The notes under the pieces were generated by a model. The model was not told the origin of the DNA. It made no database searches and was given only the letters and a program-made list of their open reading frames with translations. From Chrysomallon squamiferum (Eukaryota; Mollusca; Gastropoda; Neomphalida; Peltospiridae): DNA of 64,000 nt. The stretch is from NCBI GenBank assembly GCA_012295275.1, contig CM022674.1, positions 8,065,760-8,129,759 on the forward strand, written 5' to 3'. Position numbers and translations under genes: made by a program. Positions 44,054 through 64,000 of this stretch are shown piece after piece; the stretch's first letter is position 1, and each line of letters opens with the position of its first letter.

Positions 44054-46699
44054 ATCACCAGTTATTTTTTTCATGAACTGGTTTGTGTATAAAGTGTAAT
44101 GTCAGCTAACTCTTGCTGAAAATAAAGTCATAAACATTCAAATTTAATTAGATTTTATTGTTCCATGTACGTGTTAAAGTGTTAACTGATAAAACTAACT
44201 TGACATGTTTTTTTCTACTGTTATTACCTGCAACATGAAATATAGGTTTAGTGTATTGTTTACACACTCAGAATGTGTGTGTGTGTGTGTGTATGGGTAG
44301 GTGAACACAAACACACACACACACACAAATTATAACCACATATAAACAGATGTATATTTTTGTTAATAAACTTATAAGGAGTAAAAAAAAAAAAAAAACG
44401 GAATCACACACACACACAAAAAAGTGTAATACATGATTTTGCTATAACTATTTTAATGTTCAAACAATAATGATATGTGACAAATAGATGGTAATTTATT
44501 CCTCAGTTAATTTTGCACCTGTCTGATTTAAAATTTAAAACAGTTACTTTCACTTTACATAGTCAGGTAATGATATAAAATACCAAAACATTAAAACTGA
44601 TATTTCACTTTACATATTTAGGTAAATGATTTAATATATGAAAACATTAAAACTGATATTTCACTTTACAGATTCAGGTGAAGTATTTAATATGCGAAGA
44701 CATTAAAATTGATGTTTCACTTTACATCTTCAGGTAAATGATTTAATTTATGAAAACATTAAAGACAGACGTTTCACTTTATTTATTCAGTGACTGAAAT
44801 ATCATATTCCAAAATATTAAAGTAACATTTTAATAATATTTACATAAATTTGTACCTGTCAGCAATTCCCACGTTATAAATCTGCTATTCACAGATTACA
44901 AAGTTATTATGCTGTTCCTTTCTGTGTCTACTGGCTGTGATATAACTTTTGTATGAAATGCTGTGTATTATCAGTGATTATTATTACATGAAATCATGTT
45001 AAACGGAGTTAGCCAGATTATATTTGGATTTGTGAAATAAGGTCAAGGCTTCATGAATAACAGAATGTACATAATCAGATTAAAGAGTATCCATTAGATT
45101 TTTGCTTGAGTACAAGATTTGAGCATTAACATAATCTTTTAACTATAGAGAGGGCATAACATTACAGTATCATTTTCAGTCAACAAAAGTACTTGTATTT
45201 TAATTACTGCTGTTGAGAATTTTAACATTTTTGTTCTTTCTGTTACTGTAACGAAGTTACAATAACCTCACCTGTTTAAAAACATACCTGTGGTGTGGAA
45301 TACTAATGATGTAATGTACCTGTAAGGATAACAAAAGGCCTAAACACTTTGAAGTAACTGCTTTGTTTTTCTCATAATTCACCTTAGCTAATTAATAACA
45401 CAATACAGCATTATATGACATGTGGGTAAAGAAGCTGCCATTTTTATTCCTTTCTGTGTATATAATCATATTTCACAAAGAAAAAAAATAATAGTATAAT
45501 AATAATAATAAGCGCACACACACACACATACACACAGACAAAAACAAAGGTAGAGAGTTTCACTTTTTCAGTTATTTGCAATGGTGATGAAAGTAAACAT
45601 GCTAAAGTGTTACTACAAAACTGCTTATTATTAGATTATATAATATATCTATCACACAGACACAGTCACACACAGACACAGACACACACACACGTATACA
45701 CACACATGCTTATTTCTAATACACTGGTCTCAAGAAGTAAATAAATAGTTCATTCAATATATTCAGATTAATAATAATAAAAAATGAATAAAACAAATAA
45801 ATAAATAAATAACCATAATATTAATAACCACACAAAATATTAATTTTGTATTATGACTGAGCACAATGAATGAGACAGCTTTTCATAAATTGTTTATATG
45901 GTCTGGAAAAACAAGTTGTTTTTCTATTTCCATGAATCTGTTTTGGAAACACTATAAAATTACTGATTAGAAATAGAAGCCTTCTATACGAATGACTTTA
46001 ATCCTAAAACTGTCACTGTGGATTTGTGTCAAGTTTTGTTTTATGGTTTCTAAATAGTTTTTACAATTTTAGCTACATGAGTATGCTGTGTTCATCAGAA
46101 ATGGATGTGAACTGGCTTGTGTGTCTTAACATATCAATAAAATATGTACGTAAAAAAAAAATAGAACTTAAAAAAACTAAACTAAACTAAATAAATAATT
46201 AAATAATAATAATAATAATAAATAAATAAATATTTTAAAAAACCACACAAAAAAACAACAAAAAAAACAAAAAAAACAACCCAATCATAAATAAAAAATA
46301 AATCTAAGAAACTAAATTAATAATTCCAATAACAATAATGATTATAATAATAATAATAATAATAATAGTAATAATAATTAATATATATGTCAATTACACA
46401 CACACACACACACAAACACAGAGACATATTAAAGAAACAACAGAAAAAAAAGCTATATTGCCTTTCTTTCTTCAATGTCTATTGCTCAACTTAAAAGACC
46501 TCATTAGGAAAAGTCTGAACAATAGGTCTTTGTCTCTGTAAAGAGAAGAAATTCCACAGCATCTCAGTATATAGTTATCACTGTTACAATGTAAGGAGCC
46601 TGGTTTGTGGAATGCAAACTAAACATGTGTCTCAACATGGCAAAGTAACAAGAAAAAATGTAACTCATGTAACAGCATTCTTTCAACACAAATTAGCAT

Positions 46700-47645
46700 C
46701 TTTAACTCTTTATTACCTATAAATATAACTATTTTAACTCATTATTACCTATAAATATAACTATTTTAACTCATTATTAGCTGTATCAATAACTATTTTA
46801 ACTCATTATTACCTACATACATAACTATTTTAACTCATTATTACCTATATACATAACTATTTAAACTCATTATTACCTACATACATAACTATTTTTACTC
46901 ATTATTACCTATATACATAACTATTTTTACTCATTATTACCTATATACATGACTATTTTAACTCATTATTACCTATAAACATAACTATTTTAACTCATTA
47001 TTACCTATATCAATAACTATTTTAACACATTATTACCTATATCAATAACTATTTTAACTCATTATTACCTACATACATAACTATTTTTACTCATTATTAC
47101 CTACATACATAATATTTTTACTCATTATTACCTATATACATAACTATTTAAACTCATTATTACCTGTATCAATAACTATTTTAACTCATTATTACCTATA
47201 TACATAACTATTTTAACTCATTATTACCTATATCAATAACTATTTTAACTCATTATTACCTATATACATAACTATTTTAACTCATTATTACCTATATCAA
47301 TAACTATTTTAACTCATTATTACCTATATACATAACTATTTTAACTCATTAGTAGCTGTATACATAACTATTTTAACTCATTATTACCTGCATACGTAAC
47401 TATTTTAACTCATTATTACCTGTATACATAACTATTTTAACTCATTATTAGCTATATACATAACTCTTTTAACACATTATTACCTATATCAATAACTATT
47501 TTAACACATTATTACCTATATACATAACTATTTTAACTCATTATTACCTGTATACATAACTATTTTAACTCATTATTACCTATATACATAACTATTTTAA
47601 CTCATTATTACCTATATACATAACTATTTTAAGTCATTATTACTC
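46700..47645. repeat. 32-bp minisatellite
   Basis: About 29 copies of a unit close to AACTCATTATTACCTATATA followed by CATAACTATTTT. The variable part alternates between TATATACATA, TATATCAATA and ACATACATA. It is pure tandem repeat with no coding potential. Confidence 0.95.
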
Positions 47646-47914
47646 TAATGAATAACAGTAATAATGTTAACAGTAATAATAACAATAATTTTAACTCCAT
47701 GTGTATATAATAAATAAACATATTCCATTCACTGAAAATCTGAAGAAGAGTTTTATTTTCTTTATTCTCATATATAAGCCTGTAAGCTGTTCAGGTTTGT
47801 TTCCACTTTGTAATTAAAGTTAAGTCAAGTATGTCTGTTACAGTGTCGTGTTACGTCCATGATGCTAGAAACATTTTTCTCAGCAAGATCAGATAGATAA
47901 TATTTACCAGCAAC

Positions 47915-47995
47915 AGATTGGCTTTATCTCAGTGAAAGAGTTCATGCCTAGAAAACAACAGATTACAGGATCAGTTCCCTTAGCAGGCCAGTTTA
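47915..47995 (+). mobile_element. Possible tRNA-derived SINE head
   Basis: TTTATCTCAGTGAAAGAG resembles a pol III A box, and AGGATCAGTTCCC, about 40 bases later, resembles a B box. The spacing suits a tRNA-derived SINE. No clear target-site duplication or A-tail was found, so this is weak. Confidence 0.25.
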
Positions 47996-48516
47996 GATAT
48001 TATTAGCATCATCATCAGTTACTGATACATAAAAGATTGTGTTATGTGTTTTCCTGTCCATAATTTTCTAGTAATCATTAAAGCGGTAAAAATAGCCTAC
48101 ATATGTCAGATTTTATTTCTTATTATCATTAGAAAATGTCATGTCTGTGACACATGACAATTTAATATAATATTCAGGGTCAGTAAACTGGTATTTTTCA
48201 TTTATCTGTTAATCTCCACACTGGGTCAACCAGACATTATTTTAAACGAGAGAATGGCTGCAGGTTAATGAAATATCTTGAATGAGGTATATTTTATATA
48301 TTGATTTGTGAGTTACACTGTTCTGTAGAAAACTCTATTGATTTATGAAGCTTTTAAAGGGATGCATGGCATTACCTGAAGACTTTTATTCTTTCAATAT
48401 TTGTGATTATTTCTGAGACTTAAAACCTGAGTTATCATTCTGTAATCTACACTTGTCAGTTATTACATATGGATCTTTTAGACACCTTGCCATGTATAAT
48501 ACATTTATATCTCACT

Positions 48517-48520
<4 letters not shown>

Positions 48521-48564
<44 letters not shown>
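48521..48564. repeat. (CA)n microsatellite
   Basis: About 22 uninterrupted CA units in intergenic or intronic DNA. Confidence 0.95.
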
Positions 48565-48565
<1 letters not shown>

Positions 48566-49559
48566 TATCTATTATAGCAATGATAAAACAGTCATTATAG
48601 TTATGGCTGGAATAGACTAAATGTTTCAAGACTTGTGTGTACATGGAAGAGCATTGATCTTTTGACCCTGCACTCCTCAGTGCACAGAGTTAAGACACAG
48701 AAAGGCCTACAGTTAATTTTCTTAACTTATAACTTTAAATACATTTTATTATTTTTACTTAGCCAGGCATGTAATACACACAGACACAAATATACAAAAC
48801 CAGATTTGAATTATTATTATTATTTTTTTTTTACAACATCCCATCCATCAGATATGCTGTATATTTTTCCAGGATAAATAAATGATTGGCAGAAGTCCAG
48901 TAGTGGCAGATTTCAAACTGACCCGTTCAGACTGACCAACATTCCAGTACTAGTCACATGTTTTTGTGATTACCATACTGGTGTAGCACCATGTGAAATC
49001 TTCAGATTTAATAACACTGATGTCCAAACAACTGCCCAGTGGTCAACACTAGTGTATCTTAAAGAAAAAACTATTGATCTTTGTGACCAGTTCTCTGCAC
49101 AGTTGTAAGTCACGTAACTGACAAATTGATACACGGAAACTATTGATGTAAAAGTAACAGTAAATAAACAAAAGTGCACCTTTAGACATGTGAACACAAT
49201 GCAGCCTGCTACATGTTTCTTTGTTACCGAAATCAATGTTTTCTAATAATAAAGTACTGACAAATACAATTCCAACCTTATTAAGTAGCATAATGAAGAC
49301 ATACATGAACACTGAGGTTTCCTTTTTTTAAATAAAAGCAATAAAGAAAAAATATGTTTTTTATTTACCATCATCAATAAATAAAATATATGTATTTTTT
49401 TTGTTCCTTTATTATTATTATAATTATAATTATTATTATTATTATTACTTTTATTTTTTTTTTAAATTCACTGTATGAAATTAGCCAATATTTTATTAAG
49501 TACCTGCTTTTGACACATTTATATCAAAATTGTAGATTATCTTGAACTGAAATGTCATC

Positions 49560-49660
<101 letters not shown>

Positions 49661-50031
49661 TCTGCATGGATGTATCTGCATGAACGTAAGAGTTTCAGGC
49701 CATTAATACAGTGCTACAATATTGTGTTATTATTTATAAAAATAAATAACAGTCTGGTAATTACAAACACTAACATCAACATGGTTCAGCGAGTGCATGT
49801 TACACTAAGCAGTAATCAGTATATACGTGGTTTAGGCTCTTGAATGCAGATACAATACATTTGCAAAAACAATACTGTACAATGTTTATAATGAGTCACA
49901 ACAATGTTACAATACAGTACAATGTAACGAACCTTCATACAATGTAACGAATATAATGTAACTACCATTACTACCAGTATACTCATTTTCAAACGTTTTT
50001 TAAAGCTAAAAATCGGCTCTGATTTTCTTAC

Positions 50032-50400
50032 CATTCTGTTTTGCACTCAGCCCATCTTAGTTCCTGACGAGAAAAGATAACAGTACTCCACAGGTGAGGT
50101 GTGGTTCCTTTTCTGCCTCGTTCGCTACGTTTGTTCCTCCAACATCTGCGTACTACTCGCTGACGCAGTACTTATCGGCTGCAGTCGCTGAACCTCGGTT
50201 TGTGTACAACAGGAAGAACTGCCTGCTGCTGCTGCTCATATCATCTCTACAACAGATATCAGTTACAAGCCGCCTCTCTCTGTTTGCCTGACATTTCTTT
50301 GTGCGCTGGTTGCTGCTAACTTTAACTTTTTATCAGTAGCTACCGTTTCACTTTTTTTCGCTCTAGTACAGCTGATATGCACTGACTACCATCGCTGTGT
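50032..50400 (-). promoter_or_regulatory. Candidate promoter and first exon of the CARD gene
   Basis: A GC- and CpG-richer island in AT-rich DNA. On the minus strand a good donor, AGAATG followed by GTAAGAAAA, ends a possible exon at 50032. The exon contains an ATG immediately followed by stop (ATGGGCTGA), so it would be non-coding. A TGACGCA motif lies at 50161-50167, the same core as in the caspase upstream elements. Assignment to the CARD gene is by strand and position only. Confidence 0.3.
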
Positions 50401-50810
50401 AGGCTGCTAGATTGGTTCTTGTCAGTTATTTATTTTCCAAAAAGTCGTTTCAAATGGCAGGTTTTAATAATAATACAACTTGTAATTGAAAACATTTATT
50501 TTATTGCTTTTGTTAACTGGAAATCTGTTAACTTACTCTGAAGTAATAGTTAATTATAGATAACATGTTAACTATTATAAGTTTGTTATAATTTTTATGA
50601 ACAGTCTCATGTTATAAGGACAATATGATGTAGGCTAATTATCAAATTAGCATAGGCAACTTTTACAGGAGACAAAATTAATTTACGTCTGTTAGGTGTT
50701 TTTATTATTATTATTATTTTTTGTTATAACAATATATTGTCATTGATAAAACACGATATAATACTACTGCAGTGATTTAGAACAAGGATTAAGTAACAGT
50801 CAAAAATACA

Positions 50811-50850
<40 letters not shown>

Positions 50851-51246
50851 CAATGATGATGTTTTTTATTTTTTCATCATCATATTTTTTTTTCTTCTGA
50901 TGTTATTGACTTCACAATAAACGCACCTTTGTCTTACCTCATCAATACACATCTACTGAAATAGAATTAAAAAACAACAACACTGAAACCATGGCAACTG
51001 ATTGTGAAATATGTTTCAATGCAATTTTATTAATAACCTTTTGTGTTATCTTCTTTCAATGTTGAACAAAGTTGTATTTATTAACTGACATTTTCCACAT
51101 AATACAGTGTATTGTTTTACTATAGCAGTTTGTTGTTTTTGTTAGAACCTGGCTGGTAAAACTATGAAATATCAGACACAAAATTGATCTCTATCGGCTA
51201 TAGTAAATAAATCATACAAAATTTGTCTAGACAGGTGAACAGACAC

Positions 51247-51283
<37 letters not shown>

Positions 51284-52769
51284 TTGGAATTTGTGTAAAG
51301 AAAATTAAAGACGACAAAAATACAATTATTTTAATAATAATAAAAAAAATGAAATGAAATAAAACAATTAAATAAAATTAAAGATATAAAAAATAAAACA
51401 ATTATTAAAATAAAGATAAAAAGTAATCATTAAAATAAAATAAAATAAAACAAAAGAATAAATAAATAAAAATAAAGTTAAAAATAATTATTAAAATAAA
51501 ACTAGAAAGTAATTATATACAGTTTTGCAATAAAAAGATCAGATAAAAAAACAAACAAAACAACAACAACAACAACAAAAACGTTAGGATAACAGGTTCT
51601 GAAATATTTAAATTTGAATTTAAAAAATACATATATTACAAATTTGTAAACAAATCCTGAGATTTTAAAATAATAATTGTTATTAAATATGAAACATAAC
51701 GAATCTAACAGTAGTTTGATATTTAGTATATTCAAAATATACTAAAATGTTACAGTATAAAATTTTAAAAATTGATTTAAATTCTGAAATAACTTTTGAA
51801 AATTAATAAAACAAATTTAATTAAATAAAATTAAAACAATTTTTGGTTTAAATATTAGACTTTATAATATTATTATTATCATATAGATACATTAATAACT
51901 TTAAATTAAAAAATGATCAAAGAATAAAACTTCTGCGATTTCTAAACATTATCATTTGGAAATTTTTGACAAGGATCCAAAGATAACAGAAAGTATACTC
52001 CAGCGAAGTCAAACTTCAAACTGTTGATTATTTCTCTCCGCGTGTGCACGTGGATTGTGGGAAAGATACGACCTGCATGAAACCAGCGAACATGATCATA
52101 CATACATCTGTTCTGTGCTCGACTTTGTCTAGACCCGCTATCTTTAGCTCGCCCAACTCTTTAGTGCCAATAAAACACAGGGGAAATAATTTCTAAATTA
52201 ACCAAACAGCGACTGGTTAATACTGGAGATGTGGAAAACCAGTTGCATAATAAATTGGCAAGGGAGAATTTTATTGAAGTTGTGTTTTTAATGTTAAGGG
52301 AGAGAAAAAAAAAATCTATAATGTTATGTTGTTTGACTGGTTAAGAATATTTTAAAAATTGAAAGAAAACCAAAACAAAAAAATAAAAAATAAACACTGA
52401 AAAAATAAACAACACACATACACACAAATAAAACCACCAAAAAACAACAAACCAAAAATTATTAATAAAATAAAATTAACCCCCCACAAAACTGCCTCAA
52501 CAAAAAAAAAAAACAACAACGCAAAAATCAAACAAACAACAAAATTTGGTAATTAAAACAGTTGTATAATAATTACAGAGTTGATATTAAACATATACTT
52601 GAATTTTATATTAAATGATTTGACAGAAAAAAAAATGTCTGTTAACAATATATGGTCTGTTTGCTTTGTACCTGCATTTTCCTGTATTGATTTATGTTCT
52701 GAAGACGGGATGCAATGAGTTAGCTTGCAGCTAAAAATAACTTGACATATTGTCTGGAGAAGAAAAAAA

Positions 52770-52801
<32 letters not shown>

Positions 52802-53010
52802 GAAAGAAAAAGGTTGATTTTATTAGAATGTTAACCTGACGAGTTGAGATAACAGGATCAAACTTGTATTTCCCATTCTAGCAATGTCTCAGAGGTGGAA
52901 TATATGTAAGGATATGTTTTACCTTTGTCAAGGAAAGTGCATATAAAAGCCTGAAAAGAGTCTGTGAATTGCAAATGAGTATGTGCGTGTGTGTTTTGTG
53001 TATGTGCGTT

Positions 53011-53043
<33 letters not shown>

Positions 53044-53533
53044 ATTTGTGTTTTTGCCTGTGTGTGTGTTACTTTAATCTGAAACGAAAAGACAGTTAAC
53101 AGTCTCTTGAAGCTAATTAGTAAAATCATTGTACGTATCAAATCAGTTGCACTGCCCACTATGCATGTTAAATAGATGTGTAAGTCTTGTTTCATAGTTA
53201 TGGATATATGGTGGGGTTTTTTGTGATAATTTTTACATCGTTTTTGTTAGTTGAAATGAAGTGATCGAACACAGTGACATGTGCTGGAGTTTAGGTCAAT
53301 GTGTTTTGTATGAACACAATTAATTGTTGTGATGTTTAGGTCAGTGTGCCATTTTGTTGATGTGTTGTCAATGTAGGCCGTATTGATGTAAATTAGAGAT
53401 GTATCGTCAGTATATGCACTGATGTCAGTGACGTCTCGTCAGTATACGCACTGATGTTAATTAGTGACCTATCATCAGTATACGTATTGATATCAGTTAG
53501 TGTTGTATGGTCAGTGTATGTCTATGTGCCATT

Positions 53534-54030
53534 GATACTGACGTAAATTACGTTAGCGATTTATAGATCAGTGTGCCGTTGATACTGACGTAAATTACGT
53601 TAGCGATGTGTAGATCAGTGTGCCGTTGATACTGACGTAAATTACGTTAGCGATTAATAGATCAGTGTACGGTTGATACTGACGTAAATTACGTTAGCGA
53701 TGTGTAGACCAGTGTGCCGTTGATACTGACGTAAATTACGTTAGCGATGTGTAGATCAGTGTGCCGTTGATACTGACGTAAATTACGTTAGCGCTATATA
53801 GATCAGTGTGCGGTTGATACTGACGTAAATTACGTTAGCAATGTGTAGATCAGTGTGCCGTTGATACTGACGTAAATTACGTTAGCGATGTGTAGATCAG
53901 TGTGCCGTTGATACTGACGTAAATTACGTTAGCGCTATATAGATCAGTGTGCGGTTGATACTGACGTAAATTACGTTAGCAATGTGTAGATCAATGTGTC
54001 ACTGATACTGATGTAAATTGCATTAGTGAG
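53534..54030. repeat. 47-bp tandem repeat with a CRE-like palindrome
   Basis: Ten near-identical 47-base units start at 53534, 53581, 53628 and so on to 53957, plus a decayed eleventh from 54004. Each contains TGACGTAAATTACGTTA; its core ACGTAAATTACGT is a perfect palindrome around one base and includes the ATF/CREB-like TGACGTAA. Units 5-7 and 8-10 match as triplets, a small higher-order repeat of 141 bases. Looser related units extend left to about 53,380. Confidence 0.95.
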
Positions 54031-57000
54031 CCCTTATGTAAAAGACATGAGGTGAACATGTCACAGATCAGCGTGTTCAATGGACACAAATAGGAGTATT
54101 TTTGATATTAACACCTACATTGCTTTTATCATCATCATCATTATTTAAATTTGACTAAATTTTGGTCAACTATCCAGACTGATTTTAATAACATTTTATT
54201 TATAATGAAATTCAGTGCATACAATGGGTTTTGTAAAATGTGCATTATATTGCAACTTTCTGCTCAGTACTTTTCATGGTGGTCGACTGAGCTATTATTA
54301 ATTTTGTCAAGCTATAGTTCATACTAAAATATTACAAAATCTTTTGACTAAATCTAACGTATTGTGTAGGCTCTAGGGCGGAGTAGCACTTGTGTTTACT
54401 TAAGTTAAGAGAGCTTAAAGTGAATATTTATCTTAGAGTTCAAATGTACATAGTGAGTGCATAATGCTGTTTTCAGAATGTGTCAGTCTAATACTGTTAG
54501 ATATCCTATCTATGGGGTTATATATAATATATCATAAAAATAATTTTACAGAATAAGCTATGTTATAGTGCAGTAGTGTATCTAGCTTATAATTCAAAAT
54601 CAGATAATTCTTATGTAATTAGCAAGTTGTAATTGTAAAAAATGGTTTTAATTTTCATAAAATGGTTCACAGACTGCAGGCCTGAGTGGATAATAATATA
54701 CTATTTTAATATGAAACTGTAACATTCACTGAAAAATTAAAATACAAAGTCAAACGAAAATAAAAATTAAAATGAAAAAATAAAATAAAACAAAATAAAA
54801 TAAAATGCCTAAACAAATGATAAAATCTGCCACAGTTAAAATTATTTCACTTCACTGAAAACAGATACAAAATGGAAGAAAAGAAGTAACTGGATGCAAA
54901 CGCTAAAACAATCCAGTTATTTGCCAGTTTTAGTAATAAATTTTATTATTTTATTGTATGGCAACTACAAAAATATAACAGAGTAATAACTGGATTTCAT
55001 AAGAACATAATAAAATCCTAAATAACACGATTGGCCCACTTCAGTATTATTTATAACATGCAGCAGTTAGCACAGACAAGTGCAATTTAATAAACACAAC
55101 ACACATTTATCACGTAACAAAAAACTGCTGTCAGAAATAATCAATTGTGCATTCGTTAACAAGCAACCTGTTCCAAAAAATTATTGAAAAGAAATCTTTA
55201 TGCCTGAAAATGTGACGATTCTAATTTAAACTTGTATCATTTTCTCTTTAAAACTTCACGCAGTATATATATATATAATGCATAAGTATGTATGTATGTA
55301 TGCATGTACATGTTTTAGAATAAGTAACCTCTACTCATCTTTCGACAGATAACCATTATCCACCTACTGGGATGGAAAACTAATATTTATCTGTTTGAAT
55401 GAATCCATGTTTAAAGATTAGTCCATAATTCACTGACCTGTTTCAGTAGACAAGTCAATAAACAATGATGGTATAAGCTGTCTTTCTCTTCCTTACCAAT
55501 GTGATTTCATCAGAGAAATAATGAGAAAAAAACATCATTAAGACAATATGCAGCAGATCACTTACAGCCATAGAGAAAGTCACTGCTGTTTAGTTGATGA
55601 AGATTAAGAAAAAGGTCACAGTATCTGTTGTTAATGATGACAGCATTGTTCAAACTTTGATGGAATGTTATTCATCTCTGTGTCACACAAATTCAATTAT
55701 ACAACTCTGAAAACAATATCTTGCTGTGATGGCATTTATTCAGTTGGTTACATTTTTATACACTGCAGTAATTCCTGTAATTAACAGTTAATCAACAATA
55801 AAATACTTTCATTAGGTTGTTTTTATCATGAACCATGTCAACAAGACACTAAAATGATCTTATGATAAGGATATGGTCCCAAAACAAAGAAATATCTGAA
55901 CTGTAAACTGTGTCCATTATAAGCAATTTGTCCTCGTAACAACAAAACTGGTGCTGGTTACATACAAGTGTATGAAACAGACTTATTTTGACAAACAAGT
56001 GAAAGCAATCAACAAAGTCAAGGTTTCACTTTTTCAGTTTTTTAACTATCATTTTTAAACTTGATTGAGGGTAAGAATTCTACACTATTATTATTATCAT
56101 TAGTTTTTCAAAAACTTCTGAGATGTCCAATATGGAATGCTAATTAAAAAAATAATTAAAAAAATGAAAAAAAACTAAACTGATAAAATCTGAAAGTGAT
56201 TGATTTTGTATGTGTTAGATAAAGCTTTATTAAGAAATATGTTTACTTTTTTTATGTATTTTAGATTTATCAAGTATAATTGCACACGATTTCAGGTGCA
56301 TCAAAATTAACTTGACAGAAGACAAACATAAGGCTCCATTTAATAAAAATAACTTGCATTTGAGTGCATATTTTAAAAAAGCAGAAATACAAATAACAAT
56401 ACTGAAAATGATTTCAAAAAGGAACATTTATATATTCATTTTTTATAATAGTAATCCAGTTTTGCTTTTACCCAGACAGTATAATTCAGTATAATATAAA
56501 AGCTATTCTAATTTGATGTTTTTCACTTTCAGATTATTGGAAGCATTAAAAAACTATTCATAAGATAATTATTAATTTCTTCATTAAAAAAAAAAAAGAG
56601 TAATAAAAAATAAATATTAAAAAAAAAAGGTAACTTTCTCAGTTCTTATAAATAACCCAATTATGAGGTCCAACATATGATAATTTCTTTATAGAAAAAT
56701 TGACAATAACATCATGAAAACTGTATTTAGCAGTTCTCTAGTTTATAATTAAACCATAAATATTAAACAAGAGTTGCTTCCCTTTGATCACTACACTTCA
56801 TCAGTAAATGTACACTACAAAACAATAAACTAAGTAAGACAAGTAGTTGCACTGAAATGTAATATTCACACAAACTGTGAATATCTTCTCTAATTAAAGT
56901 TTGTTCACTGACCAGAACCATTAATAATTTCTACAAATTCCTCACCAAACCAAAACCAAGCAGAGGTCCATTTAAAAAATAACATTTTAATTCTCACACA

Positions 57001-57054
57001 TTGTGTTTCTAGCACCTGTTAAATAAAATTAATAATATTGCCATGTTTTACTGG

Positions 57055-57060
57055 TTTATT
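57055..57060 (-). terminator. Polyadenylation signal of CAPZB
   Basis: AATAAA on the minus strand, about 230 bases after the stop codon. It is the nearest clear match. Confidence 0.35.
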
Positions 57061-57289
57061 TTAGACTTGTCTATACATATATTAATAAAGAAAGTAAAAT
57101 ATTTGTCATTTATACATCATACACAACAGGTTCAGTACCACACTGTGTTTTTGTTTCTCTGTAAAAAACTGTGACACAAAGCTTCAAGCAGGTTAATATT
57201 TACTTCCAATACAAAAATAACTGTTCTTTCTGAAACATGGCAAGTTGTCACTGGTTCCTATCACAATGTGTCAACATGACAATGCTGGA

Positions 57290-64000
<6,711 letters not shown>

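Larger units (their letters stand above)
50401..57289. other. Gene-poor interval upstream of the CARD gene, 3' of CAPZB
   Basis: No supported exon. It holds ATT triplet runs (about 50,814-50,850 and 51,246-51,284), AT-rich simple sequence to about 52.6 kb, a poly-A tract at 52,764-52,788, a TG/CA-rich stretch at 52,980-53,070 and the 47-bp tandem array. The rest, from 54.1 kb, is plain AT-rich DNA. Confidence 0.5.

Noticed and set aside
38780-47645. CRISPR-like arrays
   Set aside because: Units are head-to-tail with no unique spacers, and the DNA is eukaryotic. These are minisatellites.
50094-50291. Plus-strand 65-codon frame in the GC-rich patch
   Set aside because: Low complexity Ser/Leu composition and no family resemblance. 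The patch is better read as a promoter or leader on the minus strand.

Overview
The window is animal genomic DNA: AT-rich, intron-rich and full of microsatellites and minisatellites. No bacterial-type operon is present. Every gene I can support lies on the minus strand and was assembled by hand from exons whose splice sites and phases fit. The capping-protein, Arf and CARD-caspase families are metazoan. The caspase expansion and repeat style would suit a mollusc or other lophotrochozoan, but the taxon is an inference.

Layout. (1) 328-5,993: the first three coding exons of an Arf-family small GTPase that runs off the left edge; its G3 box is unusual. (2) 6.8-30.4 kb: a tandem array of four CARD-containing caspase genes, here called A (7,087-9,664), B (13,123-17,528), C (20,578-22,541) and D (25,501-29,890). 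They are separated by about 3 kb of duplicated flank that is related to intron 1 of the Arf-like gene. Only D has a complete open frame: nine exons, 422 codons, catalytic His and Cys present. B keeps the catalytic exons but has frame problems in the p10 part. A and C lost the catalytic p20 exons through two different deletions, yet both keep an open CARD-coding frame. (3) 30.45-36.9 kb: no gene seen. (4) 36,944-38,777: an unrelated CARD protein of 439 codons with a basic, Cys-clustered middle and an unrecognised C-terminal region. A possible promoter and non-coding first exon lies near 50.0-50.3 kb, and the presumed 11 kb intron between holds two large minisatellites. (5) 50.4-57.2 kb: no gene, but a 47-bp tandem repeat carrying a CRE-like palindrome. 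(6) 57,290-63,271: seven exons of the F-actin capping protein beta subunit, complete except for the initiator exon beyond the right edge.

Functional reading. Caspases with a CARD are initiator-type proteases recruited by CARD-CARD contacts. The array plus the neighbouring CARD protein makes this a local apoptosis or innate-immunity cluster. The main candidate novelty is that a single intact CARD-caspase sits beside two sister copies that could encode CARD-only products, a layout that recalls the CARD-only proteins next to caspase-1 in primates. Whether A and C are expressed decoys or simple pseudogenes cannot be decided from sequence alone.
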